Shown here: in pieces, positions 1-6,722 of the stretch
How the letters are laid out: every line of letters begins with the position of its first letter
Position numbering within the stretch: position 1 is the first letter of the stretch
NCBI GenBank assembly: GCA_913043235.1
Contig: CAJWLO010000027.1
Location: 1 to 34,321 of the forward strand
DNA length: 34,321 bases
Reading direction: 5' to 3'
DNA from: an uncultured Fidelibacterota bacterium
GTDB taxonomy: Bacteria; Fidelibacterota; Marinisomatia; Marinisomatales; UBA1611
The notes under the pieces: generated by a model
What the model was told of the DNA's origin: nothing
What the model saw: only the letters and a program-made list of their open reading frames with translations
Database searches by the model: none
Position numbers and translations under genes: made by a program

Positions 1-27
1 GTTAAAATATGAAAGTTTAAAATAGGA

Positions 28-51
28 AGCCCCACATTCGTGGGGTTTTTT
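28..51 (+). terminator. Rho-independent terminator, first hairpin of the repeat family
   Basis: A six-base-pair stem CCCCAC/GTGGGG with an ATTC loop is followed directly by six T residues, the standard form of an intrinsic terminator. It would end transcription of a gene lying left of the window. The same hairpin with minor changes recurs at about 1478, 3074 and 5298. This copy lacks the conserved leader seen after the copies at 1475 and 3071. Confidence 0.8.
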
Positions 52-223
52 GTTTTAAGTCTAAGATTGTCCTGATTAGTGAAATAAAGGACTGAATCCA
101 CTGGACCTGTCACTAGCTTTTAGTTTCAACTAAAAAAGGACTGGGTAGGGCTTTGTAAGGTGGGGGTAGGGTGATAGAAAAAGCCTGACACGCATTCTGG
201 AATAGGTTTTAGATTTTATTACA
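52..223 (+). other. Intergenic leader with a G-rich tract
   Basis: This stretch has no convincing gene. It contains a small AT-rich hairpin (TTTTAGTT/AACTAAAA, 118-135). It also has a G-rich tract at 143-171 in which GGGTAGGG occurs twice, giving four runs of three or more G. The middle loop is about 11 nt, too long for a classical G-quadruplex call. The GGGTAG core also occurs in the leaders before the genes at 1528 and 3124, so this may be a diverged or interrupted copy of that leader. No clear promoter is visible. Confidence 0.4.
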
Positions 224-1468
224 ATGAAGGAAAGAATAACATCCATTGATGTACTTCGAGGTTTTGCACTACTTGGTATTCTCATAATGAATATAATGAG
301 TTTTGCAATGCCCAGTATTTCATATTTTAGTCCGCTCGCATATAATGGAACCATTCCCAATCAAATTATTTATTGTATCAGCCATATTATTGCAGACCAA
401 AAATTTATGGCAATTTTCTCAATGCTTTTTGGAGCAAGTACGCTTCTATTTATGCGTAGCGTAATAAAAAAAGGGAAGAGACCATCATTGCTATATTATA
501 GTCGAAACTTTTGGCTACTTCTTATTGGCTGGATGCATTCTTATTTTGTTTTTTATGGTGACATATTATTGATTTATGCCCTTTGTTCATTTTTACTCTA
601 TTTTTTAAGAAATATATCTCCACGAAAACAATTTGTTTTGGGATTTATAATATATCTGATTCCAAGCTTTTCAAATTATCTTACTTATAAATATGTAATA
701 GATTATTTAGAACAAGCAGATCAGAATGTTATAATTGAATATTGGAATCCTAATGATGAGACTATTCAAAAAGAACTTGATGCTTATCGTGGCTCATATA
801 AAAAACAGGTCCAATACAGAGCACAAATGTGGTCATCAAATAATGAAAATGACGATTCTAGTGGTGATATTGGTGGGGGAATAATTGGGCTATCCTTTTT
901 AATAGACTTTTTTTCAAGGGCATTTGGCATGATGTTAATAGGAATGTCATGTTTTACTTGGGGTGTTTTCAGTAATTCATTGAAAGAATCATTTTATAAA
1001 AAAATGATGGAATATGGATTTGGAATTGGCTTACCATTATCAATTTTAGGATTGGGTCTTGCGTATTCTTTTGATTGGGATTGGGAATATGTACAATTTT
1101 TAGGAAGAATACCTAATACGATTGCCACCCCATTCACTTCCTTTGGATATATAGGTATGACCATGCTTTGGATAAGAAAAGATTATTTTAAATCCTTTCA
1201 AGATAGATTAAGAGCAATTGGAAAGACTGCGTTAACATCTTATCTGCTTCAATCAATTATAGCAACATTCATATTCTATGGTTTTGGGTTAGGATTATTT
1301 GGGCATGTAAATAGATTCGGTCAAATTGCAATCATGTTCTTTATTTGGGGCTTATTATTGATTTTTTGCTCTGGATGGTTGAAAAGATTTCAATATGGAC
1401 CAGTAGAATGGATATGGAGGATGCTAACATATATGAAATTGATACCTATATTAAAACAAACTAAATAA
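224..1468 (+). CDS. DUF418 (YeiB-like) multi-pass membrane protein
   Basis: The product is a 414-residue inner-membrane protein of the DUF418/YeiB family, whose biochemical role is not established; some members are proposed transporters. The N-terminus IDVLRGFALLGILIMNI is the family hallmark (residues 8-24). The C-terminal third carries the DUF418 domain, including the IGKTALTSYLLQS stretch and the closing GPVEWIWRMLTY motif. Roughly eight to ten hydrophobic segments are visible, with a charged, Asp/Asn-rich loop near residues 165-220. The ATG is used because the family motif begins seven residues later. The only upstream purine stretch is a weak GGAATAGG. The gene stands alone between two hairpin terminators, so it is probably a single-gene transcription unit. 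Confidence 0.88.
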   Translation: MKERITSIDVLRGFALLGILIMNIMSFAMPSISYFSPLAYNGTIPNQIIYCISHIIADQKFMAIFSMLFGASTLLFMRSVIKKGKRPSLLYYSRNFWLLLIGWMHSYFVFYGDILLIYALCSFLLYFLRNISPRKQFVLGFIIYLIPSFSNYLTYKYVIDYLEQADQNVIIEYWNPNDETIQKELDAYRGSYKKQVQYRAQMWSSNNENDDSSGDIGGGIIGLSFLIDFFSRAFGMMLIGMSCFTWGVFSNSLKESFYKKMMEYGFGIGLPLSILGLGLAYSFDWDWEYVQFLGRIPNTIATPFTSFGYIGMTMLWIRKDYFKSFQDRLRAIGKTALTSYLLQSIIATFIFYGFGLGLFGHVNRFGQIAIMFFIWGLLLIFCSGWLKRFQYGPVEWIWRMLTYMKLIPILKQTK

Positions 1469-1474
1469 TTGATT

Positions 1475-1524
1475 AAGCCCCACACCCATGGGGTTTTTTG
1501 TTTGTGGAAGGATGGGTAGATTTA
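1475..1524 (+). repeat. 50-bp dispersed repeat, copy A (terminator plus leader)
   Basis: This segment and 3071-3120 match at 45 of 50 positions without gaps. Both consist of a GC-rich hairpin, a T6 tract, then TTTGTGGRAGG and GATGGGTAGATTTA. Each copy ends a few bases before the start codon of a different, unrelated gene. The similarity extends well past what a terminator needs, so it points to duplicated DNA rather than convergence. The purine run GGAAGGA inside it may act as a rather distant ribosome binding site. Confidence 0.75.
1476..1499 (+). terminator. Rho-independent terminator after the DUF418 gene
   Basis: The stem CCCCA/TGGGG with a six-base loop is followed by six T residues. 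It begins about 10 nt after the stop codon of the DUF418 gene and forms the left part of the 50-bp repeat. The next start codon lies only about 28 nt downstream, so the following gene either depends on read-through or has a promoter overlapping this hairpin. Confidence 0.8.
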
Positions 1525-1527
1525 ATT

Positions 1528-2931
1528 ATGGATAACAAGAATTTGAAAAAATTATATCCAATAATTGCAGGAATGGTCTTATGGCTGGCTGGACCACCTT
1601 CAGGCTTGGATGAAAACGGGTATCAGATATTTGTGGTATTTATTTCAGTCATTATTTCCCTTTTAGTGCGGGCAGTGCCCATGGCAATTAGTGTTTTAAC
1701 AGGTTTGTCCTTGTCTGTATTGGTAGGACTAATCTCACTGAAAGATGCATTGAAGGGCTACAGCGATTCAACCACATGGCTTGTTGTTATTGCTTTTCTT
1801 ATAGCAGGCGTGGTAATTGATACAGGTTTAGGCAGACGAATATCATTGCTTTGTATCCATGCCCTGGGAAAGTCCATAATAGGATTGGGATATGCTCTCT
1901 GTTCTGCAGAATTGATATTGGGACCACTGGTCCCTTCAAATACAGCCCGCGGCGGAGGAATCCTTGCTCCAATTGTGGATTCCATGTCACGGACATTGGG
2001 TTCTACTCCAACCCAATCACCCGAGAAAGCAGGGCAATACCTTCATCTTGTTGGAGCGCATGCAAATCTGATCACTGCGGCAATGTTTCTTACGGGAATG
2101 GCAGCCAACCCTTTGGTTTCAAAAGCAGCACTGGATGTCTTCCAAATTGAATTTGATTGGCTGAATTGGGCATTAGGTAGTATTGTTCCTGGGTTGGTTG
2201 GACTTGCTGGTCTTCCTGTGTTGATAAGATACCTATCTCCTCCAACAATTAAGTCTATTCAGCCAATTCGAGACAAAATAAAAAACGACATTAAGGCATT
2301 AGGTCCATGGACTCGCTCTGAGACATTTACCGCATCAACCCTGGGAATAATGCTTTTCCTCTGGTCAACTAAACCCATACACGGCTGGGGAACCACAACT
2401 GTAGCTCTCTTGGGACTCATTACCATCCTTCTTTTAAATACTATATCATGGGATCAAATGGTGAAAAATTACAAGGCATGGGATACGCTTATCTGGTTAG
2501 GTGGTTTACTGACACTCGCAACCAGTCTCAAGGATCTTGGTTTTATTTCATGGTTTGCAGAAAATATTCAACAAAGTCTCACAGGAATTTCTCCGGTTTT
2601 CCTTTTTCTATCACTTGCTCTAATTTATTTTTATTCCATGTATTTCTTTTCAATGCTCACGGCTCATATTGCAGCTCTGGTTAGCGCTATTTTCATGGTT
2701 GCATCTGGGATGGATTTGAACCCATTCATTATCGTAGGGGTTATCGCTTATTTTTCCAACCTCAGCGGTTGTTTGACGAATTATTCTACGGGTCCGGTAA
2801 TAATCTATTTTGGGAATGGGTATTTACCGCCAATGCCTTGGTTTAAAGTTGGATTCCTGGTTTCTATTTATCACATGGTTGTTTGGCTGGGTGTGGGATC
2901 AATCTGGTGGAGAATTATCGGTTGGTGGTAA
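1528..2931 (+). CDS. DASS (SLC13/CitT-like) sodium-coupled anion symporter
   Basis: The product is a 467-residue inner-membrane transporter of the divalent anion:Na+ symporter family, which imports di- or tricarboxylates or sulfate. The two signature sodium- and substrate-binding motifs are present: SNTARGGG at residues 137-144 in the first half, and LTNYSTGP at 416-423 in the second. About eleven hydrophobic segments fill the rest. I chose the ATG at 1528. The open frame could extend to a TTG at 1498, but the extra ten residues are encoded by the T tract and conserved leader of a dispersed repeat, and the same translated extension appears before the unrelated gene at 3124. The substrate cannot be told from sequence; the 2-oxoglutarate/malate (SodiT1/CitT) subgroup is the closest resemblance I recognise. 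Confidence 0.9.
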   Translation: MDNKNLKKLYPIIAGMVLWLAGPPSGLDENGYQIFVVFISVIISLLVRAVPMAISVLTGLSLSVLVGLISLKDALKGYSDSTTWLVVIAFLIAGVVIDTGLGRRISLLCIHALGKSIIGLGYALCSAELILGPLVPSNTARGGGILAPIVDSMSRTLGSTPTQSPEKAGQYLHLVGAHANLITAAMFLTGMAANPLVSKAALDVFQIEFDWLNWALGSIVPGLVGLAGLPVLIRYLSPPTIKSIQPIRDKIKNDIKALGPWTRSETFTASTLGIMLFLWSTKPIHGWGTTTVALLGLITILLLNTISWDQMVKNYKAWDTLIWLGGLLTLATSLKDLGFISWFAENIQQSLTGISPVFLFLSLALIYFYSMYFFSMLTAHIAALVSAIFMVASGMDLNPFIIVGVIAYFSNLSGCLTNYSTGPVIIYFGNGYLPPMPWFKVGFLVSIYHMVVWLGVGSIWWRIIGWW

Positions 2932-2937
2932 AATACA

Positions 2938-2959
2938 AATGATAGAAATATCATTTTTT
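2938..2959 (+). terminator. Rho-independent terminator after the anion symporter
   Basis: A seven-base-pair stem AATGATA/TATCATT closed by a GAAA tetraloop is followed by a T run, starting about 7 nt after the symporter stop codon. The interval up to the next hairpin (2960-3070) is AT-rich and holds no gene that I can see. Confidence 0.75.
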
Positions 2960-3070
2960 AATCAAGGTTTTTTATTTTTTAGAAATGTTATGGTTTGAAC
3001 CTATCAAAACCTGACAATGTAGTTAAACAAAATGGCAATGCGAAAGTATAATCAGCCTTACTAATACATC

Positions 3071-3120
3071 AAGCTCCACATTCGTGGGGTTTTTTGTTTG
3101 TGGGAGGATGGGTAGATTTA
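3071..3120 (+). repeat. 50-bp dispersed repeat, copy B (terminator plus leader)
   Basis: This is the second copy of the repeat at 1475-1524, of equal length and differing at five positions, four of them in the hairpin and one in the purine run. It contains a CTCCAC/GTGGGG hairpin with an ATTC loop (3074-3089), a T6 tract and the leader ending GATGGGTAGATTTA, which stops three bases before the ATG of the LRR gene. The hairpin serves no obvious gene here because the symporter already has its own terminator at 2938. Confidence 0.75.
3073..3095 (+). terminator. Hairpin terminator within repeat copy B
   Basis: The stem CTCCAC/GTGGGG contains one G-T wobble and an ATTC loop, and is followed by six T residues. 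It resembles the first hairpin of the window (28-51) in stem and loop. It lies 140 nt downstream of the symporter stop and 29 nt before the LRR start codon. Confidence 0.65.
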
Positions 3121-3123
3121 TGT

Positions 3124-5289
3124 ATGGTTAGGTATATAACACTACTATTAATAGGTCTCATGTTTTGGACCTGCGGTGATGAGGAAATTGATATAGCATC
3201 TGGGTATCAGCCCAATTATTCATCAGAATGGAGTTGTAGTGACCCTTATGAGGATCCAAGTGGTATGGTAATTGAATTACCATCTTGTCCATCACTGAAT
3301 GAATTAGAATCAGAAAAACGGTGCACTGCATCCGATGGTACAGACGGAATACAACTATTTGGTCATTGTTTCTCTATTGATAATACAAATGAAATTATTT
3401 TGGATAATCTTGGTAGCGAAATGCCCGTAGAAATTCCTCCTGAGATATGTTTATTTACTAATTTAGAGCGTCTTGGTTTATACGATGTGAGTGGTACCAT
3501 ACCGCCCGAGATAGGACATTTAACAAATCTCAGAGTCCTAGGCCTGGGTTATCATCTCAATGGAGAGATTCCATCTACGATAGGGAACCTAACAAAACTT
3601 CATGTATTATCATTACGTGATAATCAACTTGGATGTTATGAATATGACTATAATTGTGAGCCTGGCTTTGATAATTCTATAACTGATTGTTGTATAACAC
3701 GTTGTGATGAGACTAATGAATGCAGCGGGGCAATTCCTTCCACAATTGGCAATATGACAAATCTAGGCGTATGGGAACCGCCGTGGTATTGGCCTCAAAT
3801 GAGTGGTCCCGGGGGTATGGGGATGGATGAATGGTGGGCTTTAGATTTAAGGAATAATTGTCTTAGCGGGCTTCTACCTCCTGGCTTGGGGAACTTAACC
3901 GAAATACCACAAGTTAATTTAAGTGGTAATCGATTCACTGGACCTATCCCTGTAGAAATCGCAAATATGATAGGTCTTGTTGTTATGGATTTATCTTTTA
4001 ATGAACTCTCTTGCGAAGTCCCTCCAGAGCTCGGAGATCTGCCTAATATGAGTGGTATAGAATCTAGTTTCAATTTAGGTTTTAACAATCTGACTGGACA
4101 AATACCAGAGGAATTATGTAATATAAATATTGGGTTATATAATAACGAATTTTGTCCTCCTTTTCCCGATTGTTATTTTGAAACCATAGTAGCACCACAA
4201 GGAATTGTTGGTGATGATATTCCTGATGGAGCTATTTATTGTAATCCTTACCCCGATTGTCCTGATGGGTATATTGGTATCCCTGGTCAAAGTCCTTATA
4301 CTGGAAGTGGTTATGATATAGATATGGGAGGATTTAGTTATGATCAAACAGTTTATGGCAGTTATGGCGGGGGCTGTTTTTATCAGGATGATTTGGATGT
4401 TCTCCAAAATTTTATAGATTTAAATCCAGCTCTAGGAAATATAGACGTATTAGAATTAGGAAGACAAAAATGGTTCAGTTATAAATATGACGGAGAGCCA
4501 ACTTCCACTGGATATTATGATAATTCACAAAAAATAGGGTATCAAAACCATGGGAGATTATGCGAACTGAATTTATCAGATCTTCCAATCACTACCTTCC
4601 CAGAAAGCATGGGTAACTTAACGAAACTGCAAAAACTGGTTTTTCACAACACTCAACTTACTTCTATGCCAACTGTTATAGTTGACTTACCTGAATTAGA
4701 ACAAGTATATGCATATAATAATGGCTTTCTCACAGGTCCAATTCCCTCAGAGCTAGGAAATATATCCACTCTGAGACGTATGATGTTCTCAAACAATCAA
4801 CTCACTGGCCCTATACCCCAAGAGCTCGGGAATCTGACAAATCTTTCACACCTCTTCTTGGATAACAATCAGCTCACTGGCCCTATACCCCAAGAATTAG
4901 GAAATTGCATATATCTTATAAATTTAAAATTAGAGGGTAATCAGCTCACAGGGTCAATCCCAACAGAGTTGGGTAATTGTAATCTGCAGTGGCTAGATCT
5001 AAGCAGAAATCAACTCACCGGAGAAGTACCAATTGAGATATGGAACATACGTGCCTATTGGACTACAAACCATCCTGGCAGCCCCTATGAAAGTAATGGA
5101 AAATCTATGAGAAGAATCTATATTAGGGAGAATAACCTAACAGGAGTGATACCAGAGAGTATGTGTGATATAAACTTGCAATGGAGAAGTTTTAATTTTG
5201 TTGATATAAGGGACAACAAATTTTGTCCGCCATATCCATCCTGTCTTGATAATAGAACAGGACAGCAGGACATATCTAACTGCAATTAA
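3124..5289 (+). CDS. Leucine-rich-repeat lipoprotein (plant-type LRR)
   Basis: The product is a 721-residue predicted surface or periplasmic lipoprotein. The N-terminus has a hydrophobic stretch ending in FWTC at Cys17, followed by an acidic GDEE run. The lipobox is imperfect but the pattern fits a lipoprotein. Two blocks of about 24-residue LRRs of the GxIPxxLGNLxxLxxL type are visible, near residues 100-340 and 490-700. They are separated by a Cys-, Gly- and Tyr-rich region with tyrosine-glycine runs. A Cys-rich insertion also interrupts the first block near residue 180. The start is the ATG just after the dispersed repeat; the TTG 30 nt upstream would add repeat-encoded residues. The likely role is protein or glycan binding; no catalytic domain is seen. 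There is no type IX sorting tail. Confidence 0.85.
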   Translation: MVRYITLLLIGLMFWTCGDEEIDIASGYQPNYSSEWSCSDPYEDPSGMVIELPSCPSLNELESEKRCTASDGTDGIQLFGHCFSIDNTNEIILDNLGSEMPVEIPPEICLFTNLERLGLYDVSGTIPPEIGHLTNLRVLGLGYHLNGEIPSTIGNLTKLHVLSLRDNQLGCYEYDYNCEPGFDNSITDCCITRCDETNECSGAIPSTIGNMTNLGVWEPPWYWPQMSGPGGMGMDEWWALDLRNNCLSGLLPPGLGNLTEIPQVNLSGNRFTGPIPVEIANMIGLVVMDLSFNELSCEVPPELGDLPNMSGIESSFNLGFNNLTGQIPEELCNINIGLYNNEFCPPFPDCYFETIVAPQGIVGDDIPDGAIYCNPYPDCPDGYIGIPGQSPYTGSGYDIDMGGFSYDQTVYGSYGGGCFYQDDLDVLQNFIDLNPALGNIDVLELGRQKWFSYKYDGEPTSTGYYDNSQKIGYQNHGRLCELNLSDLPITTFPESMGNLTKLQKLVFHNTQLTSMPTVIVDLPELEQVYAYNNGFLTGPIPSELGNISTLRRMMFSNNQLTGPIPQELGNLTNLSHLFLDNNQLTGPIPQELGNCIYLINLKLEGNQLTGSIPTELGNCNLQWLDLSRNQLTGEVPIEIWNIRAYWTTNHPGSPYESNGKSMRRIYIRENNLTGVIPESMCDINLQWRSFNFVDIRDNKFCPPYPSCLDNRTGQQDISNCN
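4791..4902 (+). repeat. Recently duplicated LRR unit (72-bp period)
   Basis: Two 40-bp stretches, at 4791-4830 and 4863-4902, are nearly identical and lie exactly 72 bp (24 codons) apart. Both encode a NNQLTGPIPQELGN unit. Agreement at third codon positions over CTCACTGGCCCTATACCCCA points to recent duplication or conversion rather than selection on the protein alone. Confidence 0.7.
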
Positions 5290-5296
5290 CCTTCAA

Positions 5297-5324
5297 GCCC
5301 CGCCTAGTAGCGGGGTTTGTATTT
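5297..5324 (+). terminator. Terminator-like hairpin after the LRR gene, overlapping the tRNA remnant
   Basis: The stem CCCCGC/GCGGGG with loop CTAGTA begins 9 nt after the LRR stop and is followed by a broken T tract (TTTGTATTTG). The sequence continues as TTTGTGGAG, matching the start of the leader in the dispersed repeats, so this is a fourth, diverged family member. Its right arm can alternatively pair with the 3' acceptor strand of the adjacent tRNA remnant. Confidence 0.6.
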
Positions 5325-5382
5325 GTGGAGTTAGGTCAGTCTCATAACCCGAAGGTCGTAGGTTCGAATCCTACCCCCGCTA
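5309..5382 (+). tRNA. tRNA-Met(CAT) 3' half, probable integrase attachment-site remnant
   Basis: From 5341 onward the sequence reads as a canonical tRNA-Met, probably the initiator: anticodon loop CTCATAA, then CCCGA, a variable region AGGTC, a five-base-pair T stem GTAGG/CCTAC around TTCGAAT, acceptor strand CCCCGCT and discriminator A. CCA is not encoded. The 5' half is not tRNA: the D stem and the 5' side of the anticodon stem do not pair. The upstream hairpin arm AGCGGGG (5309-5315) does pair perfectly with the acceptor 3' strand at the correct tRNA spacing. The break in the anticodon loop is where many tyrosine integrases cross over, and an integrase gene ends 92 nt away. I read it as an att site, not a working tRNA. 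Confidence 0.6.
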
Positions 5383-5390
5383 CACTCGAG

Positions 5391-5430
5391 AACCCTTATT
5401 TGTCAACGACAGCTGAGGGTTTTTCTTTTT
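5391..5430 (+). terminator. Terminator downstream of the tRNA remnant
   Basis: The inverted repeat AACCCT/AGGGTT (5391-5396 and 5416-5421), with a 19-nt loop, is followed by TTTTCTTTTT. It lies directly after the tRNA 3' end and would terminate transcription of that tRNA or of the LRR unit on the plus strand. Confidence 0.55.
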
Positions 5431-5473
5431 GTAGTCCTATATAGTTGAATGCAGCCTTTGGTGCCCAATTATG

Positions 5474-6451
5474 TCACGCTGGCGTCACGTTGGATTCCGT
5501 TGAATCAAAGACTGGAAGTTTATTTACATACTCCCTTGCCAAGTCCAAGTTGGGATGAGTGTAGATCTTTGTGGTACTGCTAGACGCATGTGCCAGTAGT
5601 GCCTGCCGATCTTCAATCCCAAGTCCCAGGTCTCTGAGCTTTTGATTAAATGTATGCCGAAAGCTATGCAAAGTGGCCTTAGGACGATTATTTATCCTTA
5701 ATAGCCATTGTAAGTGCTTTCTAGGTCGTACCAACTTATCATTTTGACTTCGATCTTTATCAGTAAATACTGCAGGAAAGAGCGGCTCTTTATCAGGCTT
5801 TTCTTATTTTAGCCTTTCCAGTAGGTGAACGGCCAGAGGGAACTCATGTATTTTGCGGGATTTCCTTATCAAGCTCTCAATACAACCTTTCTGGAAGTTA
5901 ATATTCCCGTAAGTCAACAAAGCAACATCTCCGGCACGCAGACCAGTGTAAAGCAGCATATCATAGAACAGAGAGTATGGTTCCCCATATTCATTGATAA
6001 GCTTCAGGTCTAAGTCCTTGAGTAAGCGATGATCCCGTTTGGGTTCATTACGGTTTTTTCTCACTGTGATAATATCACAGGGATTCCTTTGTAACAGGTC
6101 AAGCCTGATAGCGTAATCAAACATCCGCTTTATTTCACCAAGGTGATTTCTGCGGGTTTTTGATGCACAGGTCAGGTTATCGAGGTGCTTCTGGATATGT
6201 ACAGTTTTTAAATCGCTTAACATTCTGATTTCACCTTTCTGGCAGAAAGATTGAAATTTCCCGAGCATTCCTTTGATTATAACAAACATCTTATCGGAAT
6301 GGTAGGATTCAGAGTGAGCGAGATAGTTTTTCAGGAATTGATCAAAGGACCCTGAATTAGAATTATCAATAATGATAAAATCAAGCTCACCTTTGATCAG
6401 TTTCAAATCCCAATGATCCTTAACCTGCTGTGCCAGCTTCTTCTTGCCCAT
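5474..6451 (-). pseudogene. Tyrosine recombinase/integrase interrupted by one in-frame TAA
   Basis: Reading the minus strand from ATG 6451, one frame of 326 codons encodes a complete phage-type integrase except for a single TAA at codon 216 (5804-5806). The N-terminal half has a SAM-like core-binding domain (about residues 35-120). The catalytic set is all present: Arg172 in TGLRAGDVALL, a Lys in RKSRK (about 197-200), His262 and Arg265 in HSFRHTF, His288 in LLAHAS and nucleophile Tyr297 in KIYTH. No frameshift is needed to join the halves, and coding similarity resumes immediately after the stop. It is therefore a fresh nonsense mutation, a sequencing error, or possible read-through. A TTG at codon 240 could restart the C-terminal part alone. 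The gene points toward the tRNA-Met remnant, the usual att layout. Confidence 0.85.
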
Positions 6452-6545
6452 TTACGTGGATAGTTATAATAAACGGGGTTTTATCTTTCCTTAGGTATAG
6501 GGATAGAGACTGAATGATGATATATCTGTATATATTGCAACTGAA

Positions 6546-6576
6546 TTGACAACATTAATAAATTAGTTTCTATATG
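6546..6576 (+). promoter_or_regulatory. Possible sigma-70-type promoter upstream of the dehydratase gene
   Basis: A perfect TTGACA (6546-6551) lies in the very AT-rich 271-bp gap between the integrase and the dehydratase gene. Candidate -10 boxes are TTCTAT (6568, 16-nt spacer) and TATATG (6571, 19-nt spacer); neither is ideal, so this is tentative. The rest of the gap (6577-6722) holds only AT-rich sequence with short imperfect inverted repeats. Confidence 0.35.
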
Positions 6577-6722
6577 AGAGTTGTATACACTATTTAAGGA
6601 TGACTCATTAATTCACGTTTATATACTCTATTAGATAATTATCCTATAAAAGAGTCTTATCATATCTAAAACTCTTAATAAGATCTTTAATATATTAATC
6701 TATACAAATATGGAAATTCATC

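Noticed and set aside
1498-1527. Ten-residue N-terminal extensions (MFVEGWVDLI and MFVGGWVDLC) shared by the symporter and the LRR protein, as if a common leader peptide.
   Set aside because: They are translations of the duplicated 50-bp repeat, including the terminator T tract, and start at TTG. The downstream ATGs give normal N-termini.
1758-1985. Minus-strand and alternative-frame ORFs of 60-115 codons throughout the window, such as this one opposite the symporter.
   Set aside because: They lie over well-supported genes, lack family features and ribosome binding sites, and have the composition expected of shadow frames.
5309-5382. A fully functional tRNA-Met gene.
   Set aside because: The acceptor and T stems pair and the length is right, but the D stem and the 5' strand of the anticodon stem do not pair, so a working tRNA is unlikely.
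5294-5383. Integron attC site: GTTAGGT (5330-5336) matches the attC core consensus GTTRRRY next to a hairpin and an integrase.
   Set aside because: The other hairpin copies lack this core, no paired inverse core is present, and the integrase shows an ordinary phage-type catalytic domain in which I see no integron-specific insert. A seven-base degenerate match is easily chance.
5804-5806. Programmed stop-codon recoding (selenocysteine or pyrrolysine) in the integrase.
   Set aside because: The stop is TAA, not TGA or TAG, and no structure of that kind is evident downstream; mutation or sequence error is simpler.
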